Notes: generated by a model from the letters alone, not told the origin. Positions 9,141 to 18,346 are shown, counted from the stretch's first letter. The stretch: DNA of 64,000 nucleotides from an uncultured Desulfovibrio sp. (GCA_934546745.1 CAKTDV010000002.1:62001-126000), one strand, 5' to 3'. Program-made: numbers and translations.

Positions 9141-9446
9141 AACTCCTCCGTTAGATTGGGCTGCCGTACCTCTCCCCGATACGGCGTCATCACGATGGCT
9201 TTTGTCAGCAATAAACGTTCCATTTTGCACAAGGAGGATCTTCCGGCAGCTAACAGGCTTATTTGTTTACAAAAGTGTGCCTGGGGAAAGGCGCTGGCTT
9301 TGGGAGGTGTGTTAACAACTGTCAGCATTTTTTACACTTGTAGTGGTTTTTCCCCTTTGCGCGGCTTCCGAACGGCGGATGCCTGCTGCGCGAGAAGTCA
9401 TACTCCTGGAAGGTGGAGGATGACTTCCCGCGGCAAGCTTCTCAAT
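9141..9446. other. Intergenic region upstream of the permease operon
   Basis: 306 bp between the permease start and the end of the solenoid-repeat gene. It is AT-richer in the middle and probably holds the permease promoter. I found no convincing RNA gene, repeat or operator. Confidence 0.4.
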
Positions 9447-11120
9447 TTAGAGCGCCTGATGGATGCCACTTCTGAGATAGGCCCTGGGCAATGCTTTCGT
9501 CGTCGTGGCTTCTCCCACGACGACAACATTGCTTCCTGTGCCCAGAGCAATACCGGCGTCACCGGCAATGCGGTCTATGGAAACGGTATTGTTGCCATTG
9601 CCCGCCTCAAGACGGGAATTTCCTTCCATCTCCTTGACATGCACACGGTTGTCGCCCTTGCCAAGCCGTACCACGGCGTCTCCAAGCAGCGTTGACAGAG
9701 AGAGTTCGTTATTGCCGTCGCCAAAAATCAGCTTGATCTTTCCAGACAGGAAAGCGTCGGAAACCTTGTTGTTACCGCATCCTACCTCAAAGACCACATT
9801 CCCGGATAAACTGAGGCCCCCGAAAAAGTTATTGCCGCCACCTACGGAGATCCCGGCATTTCCAGACGCATTTGCCAGGAAGAAGGTATTATTGCCGTTG
9901 CCAAGAGTTATTCTGGCGTCGTCAGTTGCGGAGAGGAAGAGGCCGTTATTCCCATTCCCCATATCCAGCGTTGCCCTGTCTCCCACAAACGCAAAGAGGC
10001 GGTTTGAGCCGTTGCCAAGAGATGCGGAAGCGTCGCCTGAAAGGCCAAGGGTGAAATGGTTGCTCCCATCCCCGGCGGTAAGGGTACCGCCATCAAGGGA
10101 AAAGAGTCCGCTGTTATTTCCATGGCCAAAGCTGATGGAAGCGGCGGTGGCATTCATATAGAGCGTATTGTTCCCATCGCCAAAAGCAAGCGTTGAATTT
10201 TTTGCTGTAAGGACCAGGGAGGTTCCCTGTACGGTATTGTTGCCGTTCCCTGTGCGCAAGGAGCTGTTTTCCAACAATGCCGCCTGAAAAAGGTTATCAC
10301 CTTCTCCAAGATCTATGGAAGCATTACGGATGACATTCCCTGACAGGCTGTCATTGCCACCCCCTGTCGCAATGCTCACATTGCTGACATCATCCGCAAG
10401 AATGATCGTGTCGTTGCCATCGCCGGTTGTGATGGTTGTGTCGTTTGCCCAGTTGAATACGAGATTGTCGCCATTGCCGCCATGTACGGATCCCGCCGTG
10501 ACATTGATGATAATGGAGGCGGCATCCGCTGTCAGCGTGTTGCCCGCCGTTTCCTGAAACACTGTTCCATCCGCGCCATAGGTGCGCGTCATGTCAAATT
10601 CCTTATAGTAGACGGAGGTGGTTCCATCAGCCGCTTCCTGAATGACAACGGTATCCGCAAAGGAAAGCGTCAGGTCAGGAGCATTTTTTCTGGTCAGCGT
10701 TGTTTCATATGCCGAGGCCGGATTTTCGACAGTATTCCGTTCTTCGGCGGGAATGGCAGCGCCCTCAATCGGCGGATCAGCCGGTGCGCTCTGGCCGGAT
10801 TCCTTTCGGGAAACCTCCACCAGCGTGCCGGAGGTGGCGCCGCCTCTCAAGGTCGTTTTTGTGCCTTCACGGTATTCGATGGGAGGCTCGGTAATGTTGA
10901 GGGAAGCGCGTCTCTGTTCTGTCGCGGTTGTGGATGCCGCCTGGGTACGTGCCGCAAGTTCCTGTGCCTGTGCGGAGATGCTTGCCTTATCCGCGGGAAG
11001 GGAAGTGTCTTTCAGAGAGGCCGCCCTCTCTGTGGCATCAGGATCGGCGATGATCCCCTGTGTCATGGCTGGTATTTCCTGTGGCGGGATCGACGATGAG
11101 AAGGCAATAGGCGATGTCAT
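9447..11120 (-). CDS. Beta-solenoid repeat protein with 17 GxGNN repeats
   Basis: 557 aa. Residues 1 to about 200 are low-complexity, Ala/Ser/Thr/Glu-rich. From about 210 to 525 there are 17 imperfect repeats of 18-21 residues, each with a GDGNN/GNGNN/GHGNN/GTGSN core followed by alternating hydrophobic positions. They recall RTX calcium-binding repeats but lack the regular GGxGxDxUx nonapeptide spacing, so a single-stranded parallel beta-helix is likely. No N-terminal signal peptide is visible; a type I secretion signal at the C-terminus cannot be excluded. The start at 11120 has GGAG 7 nt upstream. It begins 16 nt after the hsdR stop, so it is almost certainly on the hsdR transcript. Function unknown: surface protein or an R-M accessory. 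Confidence 0.8.
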   Translation of the reverse strand: MTSPIAFSSSIPPQEIPAMTQGIIADPDATERAASLKDTSLPADKASISAQAQELAARTQAASTTATEQRRASLNITEPPIEYREGTKTTLRGGATSGTLVEVSRKESGQSAPADPPIEGAAIPAEERNTVENPASAYETTLTRKNAPDLTLSFADTVVIQEAADGTTSVYYKEFDMTRTYGADGTVFQETAGNTLTADAASIIINVTAGSVHGGNGDNLVFNWANDTTITTGDGNDTIILADDVSNVSIATGGGNDSLSGNVIRNASIDLGEGDNLFQAALLENSSLRTGNGNNTVQGTSLVLTAKNSTLAFGDGNNTLYMNATAASISFGHGNNSGLFSLDGGTLTAGDGSNHFTLGLSGDASASLGNGSNRLFAFVGDRATLDMGNGNNGLFLSATDDARITLGNGNNTFFLANASGNAGISVGGGNNFFGGLSLSGNVVFEVGCGNNKVSDAFLSGKIKLIFGDGNNELSLSTLLGDAVVRLGKGDNRVHVKEMEGNSRLEAGNGNNTVSIDRIAGDAGIALGTGSNVVVVGEATTTKALPRAYLRSGIHQAL

Positions 11121-11136
11121 GATTCTTCTCCATGTT

Positions 11137-14100
11137 TTATGCCGCGTCCACCCAACATTCGCATTGGGCGATGATCGTTTGGACGGCATCTTCCATTCCT
11201 TCAGGGGGATACTTATATATTTTCAGTAGTCTTTTGACAAGGCGACGCATTCCAGCTCTTGCGGATTCCTTTTTTTGCCAATCAATGGTTCTGTTTTTAC
11301 GCAGACATTCCGCGAGTTCCCGTGTCAGGGCAATTAATTCATTGTTTTTGTAAAAATCCGTAATGGCGGCAGGCTTGCACAGGGCGTCATAAAACGCCAG
11401 CTCCTCCGTGGTCAGGCCAAGTTTATCGCCTTCCTTGTGAGAATTTACAATTTCCCCTGCCATACGCAGTAATTCCTCAATCACTTCTTCATTGCTGATA
11501 TGTCCATTGAAATATTTGTTCATTAATGACTTTAGTATTTCTGAGAATTTTTCAGATTTTACAATATTTGTACGATTATATATGGAAATTTGCTCTATCA
11601 GGAGTTTTTTCAAAAGTTCAACGGCAAGATTTTTCTCGTCCATTTTTGAAATCTCTTCCAGAAATTTTGGATCAAAAATGGAAAATTCAGTTTGCGCATC
11701 AGCAAATAAATTGATGACTCCATCAGTTTTTATACTATGTTTCAAAAGTTCATTGATACGGTCATTTATTTCTGTGAGCGTAAATTGTTTTCCATTGCCT
11801 CCCGCCGCAAGACGAACAACGGTAATGCGGACGGCTTCAAAGAAAGCCGCCTCCATGCGTGTTGTCTCATCCACAAGGCTGGCGCACAGGGAAAGAGCTT
11901 GCCTCATGAGCAGGGCTTCCTTTATCAGGATAGTTTTTGTGGATTGGGCATCATCTTGCCCTTTGCTCTTTTCCAGAATGAAGTTAACCGCGCCTGTGAT
12001 AATTTTTGCCTTTTGCAGGTCAGAAGTTTGCATGAAGTCTGAATAGGTGTATCCATACATCATATCTCTGCAGACAGACAATTTTTCTCTGAATTTTAGC
12101 AAGGCTGTCTTGCCTATATCCGTATCGCCATAGTTGGAGTTATCCCTGCTGGTGTAATCCTTCATGGCCTGCTTCAGGGCACTGGCAATGCCAACATAGT
12201 CAACGACCAATCCACCTTCCTTATCCTGAAAAACTCTGTTCACTCTGGCAATGGCCTGCATAAGGTTATGTCCATGCATAGGCTTGTAAATATACATGGT
12301 GGCAAGGGAGGGCACGTCAAAGCCTGTCAACCACATATCCACAACTATGGCAATTTTAAGCAAGGATGCACTATCCTTGAATCGTCTGGCCATTTCCTCC
12401 TTGTGCGATGTGTTGCCTATCAGCGTGCGCCAGTCTTCCGGATCGCTGTTGCTCCGTGTCATGACAATGTCAACCTTTTCCGTCCAGTCCGGACGCAATT
12501 CAAGAAGTTTGTGGTAAATCTTTATGGCAATGTCTCTGGTATAGGCCACAATCATAGCCTTGCCGGTGAGCAGACTGGCGCGATAGGATTCATAATGCTC
12601 AAGAATATCCCGAACGAGCGAATCTATTGTTTTGTCGGCCCCAAGAATTGCCTCCATTTTTCCAAGATCGCGTTTACTTTTTTCAATTGCATAGGGATCG
12701 GCATTCTGAGCCATGTGGTCATATTCATCATCAAGAAGCTTCAGAATTTTGTCATCCAGTTTGAGTTGGATTACGCGACTTTCATAATAGACAGGGCGTG
12801 TTGCCCCATCCTCAACCGCCTGCGTCATGTCGTAGATATCAATATAATTGCCGAATACTTCCCGCGTATCCCTGTCCCTGTCTGAAATTGGGGTTCCCGT
12901 AAATCCGATAAAGGAAGCATTTGGCAGACTGTCACGTATGATTTTGGCCATACCTACGGTTGTTTTTGTTTCAAGTTCTCCTTGCTCATTGGTACGAGTG
13001 GAAATCTTTGGTACAAGGCCGTAGTGTCCCCTATGCGCTTCATCTGCCATGACCACGATATTTTTGCGGGTGGAGAGAGTTTCGCCTCCCTCTTCAAATT
13101 TTTGCATGGTCGTGAAAATAATGCCATTGGCGGCCCTGTGCGCGAGTAGTTCTCGCAAATTCTTCCTGCTGTCGGCCTGTTGCGGCGTTTGCCGTAAAAA
13201 ATCCTTGCAACGGGAAAATTGTCCGTATAATTGGTCGTCAAGATCATTTCTATCCGTAAGAACGACAATAGTCGGACTTTCAAGGGTTTTTTGCAGGGCA
13301 TGAACATAAAAAACCATAGAGAGGGATTTTCCACTTCCCTGTGTATGCCAGAACACTCCCGCCTTACCATCAGTATGTATTGCCTTTTGTGTGGACTCTA
13401 GCGCCTTTTTCACTGCAAAATACTGATGATAGGCCGCGAGTATTTTGAACGTTTTTTCGCCATCCATATTGAAACAGATGAAATTTTGCAGAATATCAAG
13501 AAAGCGGGCCTTTTCAAACAATCCTTCAAAAAAAATATCAAAAGTGGCGTATTGGGTATGTTCATAACTGCCGTCTTTGGTTTTCCATTCCATGAACCTG
13601 TCTTCCCCGGAAGTGATTGTTCCGGCTTTGGAAATGGTAAAATCGCTCATTACGCAAATGGCGTTATAGGCAAACAGCGATGGAATTTCGTCTTTATATG
13701 TCTGAAGTTGCAGGTAGGCCTCAGATGCGCTTGTTTCTTCCCGTGAAGGTGATTTCAACTCCATGACGACAAGGGGAAGTCCATTGACAAACAGCACCAC
13801 ATCAGGGCGTTTTTGGGAACGTTCCACAAAAGTCCACTGATTGATAATGGTAAAGTCATTTTTTTCAGTATGTTCATAGTCTATCAAGCGTACCAGTGCG
13901 GAACGCTGGGAACCGTTTTCAAAATAGGATACGGGAATTCCATTTTGCAGATAATCCATGAAAATCATGTTTTTTTGCAGGAGGGATCCGCTATCCAGAT
14001 TTTTCAGCTTGTGGATGGCTTCGGCCACAGCCGTGTGGGGAAGTGGGGCATTTATCGCCTCCAGAGAAGATACGAGGGCAGCTTCATAGAGCGGGTTACG

Positions 14101-14202
14101 ATAATCCCGGACAACATCCGGCCCGTACTGATACGAGTAGCCCAGCGAGTTTCTGAAAAGCTCGATAAGTCCGTTTTCATAATTTTCTTCAGTATAACTC
14201 AT
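11137..14202 (-). CDS. hsdR: Type I restriction enzyme, R subunit
   Basis: 1021 aa, the usual length. The N-terminal nuclease domain has RPDVVLFVNGLPLVVMELKS, the PD-(D/E)xK site. The SF2 translocase follows, with Walker A in HTQGSGKSLSM and a DEAH box in MADEAHRGHYG, plus the TGTPI motif after it. It would form the restriction and DNA-translocating subunit with HsdM and HsdS. It is separated from hsdM and hsdS by the recombinase block, but lies on the same strand as hsdM. The DNA is AT-richer than its surroundings, consistent with transfer. Confidence 0.95.
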   Translation of the reverse strand: MSYTEENYENGLIELFRNSLGYSYQYGPDVVRDYRNPLYEAALVSSLEAINAPLPHTAVAEAIHKLKNLDSGSLLQKNMIFMDYLQNGIPVSYFENGSQRSALVRLIDYEHTEKNDFTIINQWTFVERSQKRPDVVLFVNGLPLVVMELKSPSREETSASEAYLQLQTYKDEIPSLFAYNAICVMSDFTISKAGTITSGEDRFMEWKTKDGSYEHTQYATFDIFFEGLFEKARFLDILQNFICFNMDGEKTFKILAAYHQYFAVKKALESTQKAIHTDGKAGVFWHTQGSGKSLSMVFYVHALQKTLESPTIVVLTDRNDLDDQLYGQFSRCKDFLRQTPQQADSRKNLRELLAHRAANGIIFTTMQKFEEGGETLSTRKNIVVMADEAHRGHYGLVPKISTRTNEQGELETKTTVGMAKIIRDSLPNASFIGFTGTPISDRDRDTREVFGNYIDIYDMTQAVEDGATRPVYYESRVIQLKLDDKILKLLDDEYDHMAQNADPYAIEKSKRDLGKMEAILGADKTIDSLVRDILEHYESYRASLLTGKAMIVAYTRDIAIKIYHKLLELRPDWTEKVDIVMTRSNSDPEDWRTLIGNTSHKEEMARRFKDSASLLKIAIVVDMWLTGFDVPSLATMYIYKPMHGHNLMQAIARVNRVFQDKEGGLVVDYVGIASALKQAMKDYTSRDNSNYGDTDIGKTALLKFREKLSVCRDMMYGYTYSDFMQTSDLQKAKIITGAVNFILEKSKGQDDAQSTKTILIKEALLMRQALSLCASLVDETTRMEAAFFEAVRITVVRLAAGGNGKQFTLTEINDRINELLKHSIKTDGVINLFADAQTEFSIFDPKFLEEISKMDEKNLAVELLKKLLIEQISIYNRTNIVKSEKFSEILKSLMNKYFNGHISNEEVIEELLRMAGEIVNSHKEGDKLGLTTEELAFYDALCKPAAITDFYKNNELIALTRELAECLRKNRTIDWQKKESARAGMRRLVKRLLKIYKYPPEGMEDAVQTIIAQCECWVDAA

Positions 14203-14297
14203 GGATTTTTCCCGGTTGGCATAGAGGTTGAAACGTCTTCCGCAATTTTATGCCCAAGGAGCGGGATTTTCAAGGATAAAAGGAGATGCGGGCCGAC

Positions 14298-14934
14298 AAA
14301 TGATAATTTAGCTGAATTACTTCAAGCTCTTTATCAGCAGCAGTTTTGCTGTTTAAACTGCCCTGACAATCAGGGGAGATTGGCCGATCTCTGCGATTAC
14401 TCTAAAGCTAAAGTTGCTGTAACAGAACTTTCTCTTAGCACCTATTACTCAACAGAAAACATGCTACCCGGAAAGGCTGGCGCAGTAGATGCTGCCAGCT
14501 TGCCAACAACAACACAGGTAATAAAATGCCAAATTGGTGATGTGTTAATTTCTAACATTCGGCCATACTTTAAGAAAATTGTTTACTGCCATTCTAACTG
14601 TGGCTGTTCTATGGATGTTATTTGCTTTACTCCAAAATTGCCACGGTTGTCAGCTTATTTGTATAGTGCTCTGTATGCGGATTCTTTTTTCGATTTCATG
14701 GTAGCGGGTTCAAAAGGAACTAAAATGCCGCGCGGTGATAAACAGCAGATTATGACCTATGCTGTCCATATTCCCACCGAAGAAGAGATTAAAGTATTCA
14801 ATGCTCTTGCCATACCAATCTTGGAGCAAATAGAAAATACTCACCGCGAAAACATACGGTTGTCATCTTTGCGAGACAGCCTTCTTCCCAAACTCATCTC
14901 CGGTGAGCTGGATGTCTCCGAACTCGGCATTTAG
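14298..14934 (+). pseudogene. hsdS: Silent spare copy of the hsdS second half
   Basis: This stretch encodes the second target-recognition half of HsdS (from NDNLAELLQALYQQQF to LDVSELGI) with no start codon or ribosome-binding site of its own. It matches 17183-17819 throughout, as part of a 656-bp duplication. It lies head to head with hsdR. It can be read as an open frame running back into hsdR antisense, but that part is not meaningful. I interpret it as a donor or relic cassette of the invertible hsdS system. Confidence 0.8.
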
Positions 14935-14953
14935 GCCGCTAAATTATCATTTA
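14298..14953. repeat. 656-bp direct repeat, copy 1, bounded by short inverted repeats
   Basis: Matches 17183-17838 along its length by eye. Each copy begins with AAATGATAATTTAGC and ends with the reverse complement GCTAAATTATCATTT, so each is itself a potential flip cassette for the neighbouring recombinase. Confidence 0.9.
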
Positions 14954-15031
14954 CCTCCCCTCTTCCCTGGAATCGCATTCTCCCGCAAAATTTCGTCATG
15001 ACACTTTTACAAAAAGGGAGGAGATAAGCTA

Positions 15032-16012
15032 ATGTTGCGGATTATTTCAGAAATTCAGCAAAAAATGTTGCCTTGGCTGACCAACGAACAAATGCTGCAC
15101 CTTCGGGAAGTTCTTATCGTTAGCTTGGGAGCTTTGGCGTTGGGTGAGGCAGACTCCTTGCCCCAGCCACAGACGGTGGACTGCCTTGAAGCATTCCTTA
15201 CGGCCAAGCGCCTTGAAGGATGTTCGGAAAAAACGCTGCGATATTATCGGGCTACCATAGCAACCATGCTGGAACAAGTGAGGAAATCGCCGCAACAAAT
15301 CGTTACGGACGACCTGCGGGTTTATCTGACGGAATATCAGGCAGCCAGAAAATCAAGCAGGGTAACTATTGACAATATCCGTCGAATCCTGTCTAGTTTC
15401 TTTGCATGGCTGGAAGATGAAGATCGAATCATCAAAAGCCCTGTGCGCCGGATTCACAAGGTCAAAGCCGCCCAGACCATCAAGGACACCTATACGGATG
15501 AAGCTCTCGAACGACTGCGTGATGCCTGTACGGCCACACGGAATTTGGCTATTATCGACATGCTGGCGTCAACCGGTATGCGTGTGGGCGAAATGGTTAC
15601 GCTCAATCGGAGTAATGTTGATTTCGAAGAAAGGGAATGTGTCGTCTTTGGCAAGGGAAGCAAGGAACGTGTAGTGTATTTTGACGCCCGCACTAAAATA
15701 CACTTGCAAAAGTATCTTGAAGAACGAAAAGATACCAATGAGGCACTGTTTGTTTCTCTGAAAAACCCCTATGATCGTCTTCAAATCGGCGGTCTTGAGG
15801 CTATGCTCCGGCGCATGGGTAGACGTTTGCAGCTCGCCCGGGTGCATCCCCATAAATTCCGTCGCACACTGGCAACAACCGCCATAGACAAGGGAATGCC
15901 CATTGAACAGGTGCAACAGCTTTTAGGGCATCAGAAAATTGATACGACCATGCACTACGCAATGGTGAGACAGCAAAATGTGAAATTGGCACACAGAAAA
16001 TTTATAGGATGA
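15032..16012 (+). CDS. Tyrosine recombinase of the hsdS switch
   Basis: 326 aa tyrosine recombinase. An N-terminal SAM-like core-binding domain (KRLEGCSEKTLRYYRATI) is followed by the catalytic domain. The first Arg is in ASTGMRVGEMV; HPHKFRRTLA supplies the HxxR pair; LLGHQKIDTTMHYA supplies the second His and the tyrosine nucleophile. The start at 15032 has GGAGGAG 8 nt upstream. It sits between two hsdS copies bounded by inverted repeats, the standard arrangement for phase-variable type I R-M loci, so its likely job is inversion of hsdS segments rather than prophage integration. Confidence 0.9.
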   Translation: MLRIISEIQQKMLPWLTNEQMLHLREVLIVSLGALALGEADSLPQPQTVDCLEAFLTAKRLEGCSEKTLRYYRATIATMLEQVRKSPQQIVTDDLRVYLTEYQAARKSSRVTIDNIRRILSSFFAWLEDEDRIIKSPVRRIHKVKAAQTIKDTYTDEALERLRDACTATRNLAIIDMLASTGMRVGEMVTLNRSNVDFEERECVVFGKGSKERVVYFDARTKIHLQKYLEERKDTNEALFVSLKNPYDRLQIGGLEAMLRRMGRRLQLARVHPHKFRRTLATTAIDKGMPIEQVQQLLGHQKIDTTMHYAMVRQQNVKLAHRKFIG

Positions 16013-16015
16013 ACC

Positions 16016-16282
16016 ATGCCGATTCTCTCTCTTTTTTATGGTATTATTGTACGCATGTACATGGAAGTAGGCGGAAAACACAATATGCCCCATATTCACG
16101 CGGAATATGCCGGTAAAAAGATTGTTATTTCACTTGACGGAGAAATTCTCCAAGGAAATTTTCCGTCCAAGCAACTTCAACTTTTAAAGGCATGGATGAT
16201 CATTCATCATGAAGATTTGCAGGCAAACTGGGAATTGCTTTCCAGTGGTGAACCCATTTTCAGAATAGACCCGCTGAAGTAG
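16016..16282 (+). CDS. DUF4160-family small protein
   Basis: 88 aa. The sequence with NMPHIHAEYAGKKIVISLDG and AWMIIHHEDLQANWELL matches what I know of the DUF4160 family, which is regularly found next to DUF2442 as a two-gene toxin-antitoxin-like pair. It starts 3 nt after the recombinase stop, and the DUF2442 gene follows after 9 nt, so the three are likely one transcript. The biochemical function of the family is not settled. Confidence 0.75.
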   Translation: MPILSLFYGIIVRMYMEVGGKHNMPHIHAEYAGKKIVISLDGEILQGNFPSKQLQLLKAWMIIHHEDLQANWELLSSGEPIFRIDPLK

Positions 16283-16291
16283 GAGTCCTCC

Positions 16292-16540
16292 ATGAATGAG
16301 CCAAGGATTGTATCTATCTCTCCTCTGTCGAATTACAAGCTTTTGCTGCATTTCTCGACAGGAGAAAGGAAGATTTTCGATGTCACACCGTATATAAAGG
16401 GAAGCTGGTTTGGGCAGCTCAAGGACACATCGTATTTTACAAAGGTGCAAATCATTTCCCACGGCGAAGGGATAGCATGGCCTGATGGACAGGATATTGC
16501 CCCGCATGAGTTGTATGATTTAAGTATTGGCGTTAGATAA
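16292..16540 (+). CDS. DUF2442-family small protein
   Basis: 82 aa. The pattern ISPLSNYKLLLHFSTGERK, VTPYIKGSWFGQL and GIAWPDGQDIAPHELY is typical of DUF2442. Its start has AGGAG 6 nt upstream. It is the partner of the DUF4160 gene just before it; such pairs behave like toxin-antitoxin modules in their genomic distribution, which is known by association rather than shown here. Confidence 0.8.
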   Translation: MNEPRIVSISPLSNYKLLLHFSTGERKIFDVTPYIKGSWFGQLKDTSYFTKVQIISHGEGIAWPDGQDIAPHELYDLSIGVR

Positions 16541-16558
16541 CAAGGCCGCGAGGAAAAG

Positions 16559-16660
16559 ATGAACCGCCTGACCAAAGAACTCTTGGAACTGTTCCAAAAG
16601 TCCCACGAGCTGGAAGCACAGATTAATAAACATCTGGGGGCGATTGGGTATGAAATGTAA
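16559..16660 (+). pseudogene. hsdM: Remnant of the hsdM 3' end
   Basis: A 33-codon frame (LTKELLELFQKSHELEAQI ... GAIGYEM) matching the last 32 residues of the complete HsdM on the opposite strand (18336-18440). It overlaps the start of the plus-strand hsdS exactly as the real hsdM overlaps the minus-strand hsdS. It keeps an inverted copy of the hsdM/hsdS junction, which gives the recombination substrate for swapping the first half of hsdS. Confidence 0.85.
16632..16656 (+). repeat. 25-bp inverted repeat at hsdM'/hsdS junction, left copy
   Basis: Perfect inverted match to 18340-18364. The shared core contains GGGGGCGATTGGGTATGAAA, covering the end of hsdM and the start codon of hsdS. Inversion here would exchange which hsdS gene follows the intact hsdM. 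Confidence 0.85.
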
Positions 16661-17819
16661 TATTACTCAAACCACTCTTGGAGAACTGTCTGTTGGAAGG
16701 CGCGGGTATTATGGACTAGGTGCGCCAGCAGTTCCTTATTCCCCTAGCTTATACACTTACCTGAGAATTACAGATATTAATGATGATGGAACGCTGAATA
16801 TGTCGGATTTGAAATCCGTCTCGGCTGATAACGCGTCTGATTATCTGCTAAAAATAAACGATATAGTATTTGCGAGAACTGGTGCAAGCACTGGAAGGAA
16901 CTATTTCTACGATGGGACAGATGGTGATTTTGTTTTTGCTGGATTTTTAATTAAATTTTCCCTTGATCCAAGTAAAGTTAATCCTAGATATGTCAAATAC
17001 TACTGTCAGTCAAAGGAATATCGAGACTGGATTGCCGCTTTTAATACCGGGAGTACACGGGGCAATATTAACACCAAAACTTTAGCCTCTATGCCGATTA
17101 GACTTCCAGATATGGAAACACAGCATCGCATAGTTAACATTTTAGATGCATTAGAAAATAAGCGAAAGAACAATAAGCAGATAAATGATAATTTAGCTGA
17201 ATTACTTCAAGCTCTTTATCAGCAGCAGTTTTGCTGTTTAAACTGCCCTGACAATCAGGGGAGATTGGCCGATCTCTGCGATTACTCTAAAGCTAAAGTT
17301 GCTGTAACAGAACTTTCTCTTAGCACCTATTACTCAACAGAAAACATGCTACCCGGAAAGGCTGGCGCAGTAGATGCTGCCAGCTTGCCAACAACAACAC
17401 AGGTAATAAAATGCCAAATTGGTGATGTGTTAATTTCTAACATTCGGCCATACTTTAAGAAAATTGTTTACTGCCATTCTAACTGTGGCTGTTCTATGGA
17501 TGTTATTTGCTTTACTCCAAAATTGCCACGGTTGTCAGCTTATTTGTATAGTGCTCTGTATGCGGATTCTTTTTTCGATTTCATGGTAGCGGGTTCAAAA
17601 GGAACTAAAATGCCGCGCGGTGATAAACAGCAGATTATGACCTATGCTGTCCATATTCCCACCGAAGAAGAGATTAAAGTATTCAATGCTCTTGCCATAC
17701 CAATCTTGGAGCAAATAGAAAATACTCACCGCGAAAACATACGGTTGTCATCTTTGCGAGACAGCCTTCTTCCCAAACTCATCTCCGGTGAGCTGGATGT
17801 CTCCGAACTCGGCATTTAG
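16650..17819 (+). CDS. hsdS: Type I R-M specificity subunit, full length, not linked to intact hsdM
   Basis: 389 aa from the ATG at 16650, which overlaps the hsdM remnant stop in the usual hsdM-hsdS manner. It has two target-recognition domains (about residues 1-150 and 195-350), each followed by a helical spacer. The first spacer carries INDNLAELLQALYQQQF at the internal recombination repeat. It is intact, but on the opposite strand from the only complete hsdM, downstream of the recombinase and DUF pair, so its expression as part of a working methylase in this orientation is uncertain. It can act as the alternative specificity after inversion. Confidence 0.9.
   Translation: MKCNITQTTLGELSVGRRGYYGLGAPAVPYSPSLYTYLRITDINDDGTLNMSDLKSVSADNASDYLLKINDIVFARTGASTGRNYFYDGTDGDFVFAGFLIKFSLDPSKVNPRYVKYYCQSKEYRDWIAAFNTGSTRGNINTKTLASMPIRLPDMETQHRIVNILDALENKRKNNKQINDNLAELLQALYQQQFCCLNCPDNQGRLADLCDYSKAKVAVTELSLSTYYSTENMLPGKAGAVDAASLPTTTQVIKCQIGDVLISNIRPYFKKIVYCHSNCGCSMDVICFTPKLPRLSAYLYSALYADSFFDFMVAGSKGTKMPRGDKQQIMTYAVHIPTEEEIKVFNALAIPILEQIENTHRENIRLSSLRDSLLPKLISGELDVSELGI
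17182..17197 (+). repeat. 16-bp inverted repeat inside hsdS, left copy
   Basis: TAAATGATAATTTAGC in the spacer between the two recognition domains. It is inverted at 17823-17838, and 15 of its 16 bases recur at 14298-14312, with the inverse at 14938-14953. Likely crossover site for the recombinase. Confidence 0.85.
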
Positions 17820-17838
17820 GCCGCTAAATTATCATTTA
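17183..17838. repeat. 656-bp direct repeat, copy 2 (invertible segment)
   Basis: Second copy of 14298-14953. It carries the second half of the plus-strand hsdS between inverted 16-bp ends, abutting the truncated minus-strand hsdS. Confidence 0.9.
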
Positions 17839-18346
17839 TCGTTTGATTAACGCTTATTTTTTGATCAAGCGAATAAAGGTAACGTCCAATAGTTTTTTGT
17901 TCTTTTTCACTTGGTAATATAATATTGAGATTTTTTAAATCTCTTATTGTAACATGCCCTAATCCTGTTGTTTGTTTATTTGAAGCAATAGCAGAAAAAA
18001 TTGTTTTGAATGATTTAAGAAGATAATAAAAGAATATTTTATCTACAAAATATTTGGGAATAACCTTAAAAATATGTTGGTTCAACCAACCATCGGGCAA
18101 ATTATACCAAAATACATCAATGGATGTCTCAGGATTCCCAGACCATGAAAATAGCATATCCCCTTTGGTAAGATGAACGTCATCTCCATAGTCTTTCTCC
18201 GTAAATTTGGTTTGACTGGTAATACCATTCTTTAATTCAGCAATTTTGATAATCGGTTTTCCTTTTGAGGAAAAGTTAATCTTTTTAAAAGCTAATCCAT
18301 TTTTCCATTGAGCTAGATCAAACAGTGCGTAAGAATTAGATTTCAT
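17816..18346 (-). CDS. hsdS: Type I R-M specificity subunit, half-length (phase-off form)
   Basis: 176 aa from the ATG at 18346, which overlaps the end of hsdM. Only one target-recognition domain and one spacer are present. The frame ends INDNLAA-stop right at the 16-bp repeat (17823-17838), where the other hsdS continues INDNLAELLQ. Flipping 17182-17838 would fuse this half in frame to the second half and give a full-length HsdS behind hsdM. As sequenced, the hsdM-linked S subunit is therefore a half protein; it may be inactive or dimerise. The DNA is AT-rich. Confidence 0.85.
   Translation of the reverse strand: MKSNSYALFDLAQWKNGLAFKKINFSSKGKPIIKIAELKNGITSQTKFTEKDYGDDVHLTKGDMLFSWSGNPETSIDVFWYNLPDGWLNQHIFKVIPKYFVDKIFFYYLLKSFKTIFSAIASNKQTTGLGHVTIRDLKNLNIILPSEKEQKTIGRYLYSLDQKISVNQTINDNLAA
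17823..17838 (-). repeat. 16-bp inverted repeat inside hsdS, right copy
   Basis: GCTAAATTATCATTTA, the exact reverse complement of 17182-17197. It marks the truncation point of the minus-strand hsdS. Confidence 0.85.

Noticed and set aside
9500..10500. Regular short DNA repeats resembling a CRISPR or minisatellite.
   Set aside because: They are imperfect codon-level repeats of the GxGNN protein motif, with no constant repeat unit at DNA level.
13813..14934. A 373-codon plus-strand frame with an HsdS-like end.
   Set aside because: Its first half is antisense to hsdR; only 14298-14934 is genuine hsdS sequence, lacking its own start.
15032..16012. Tyrosine recombinase as an integrase of a prophage or integrative element.
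   Set aside because: No tRNA attachment site, phage or conjugation genes nearby; it lies within hsdS copies bounded by inverted repeats.
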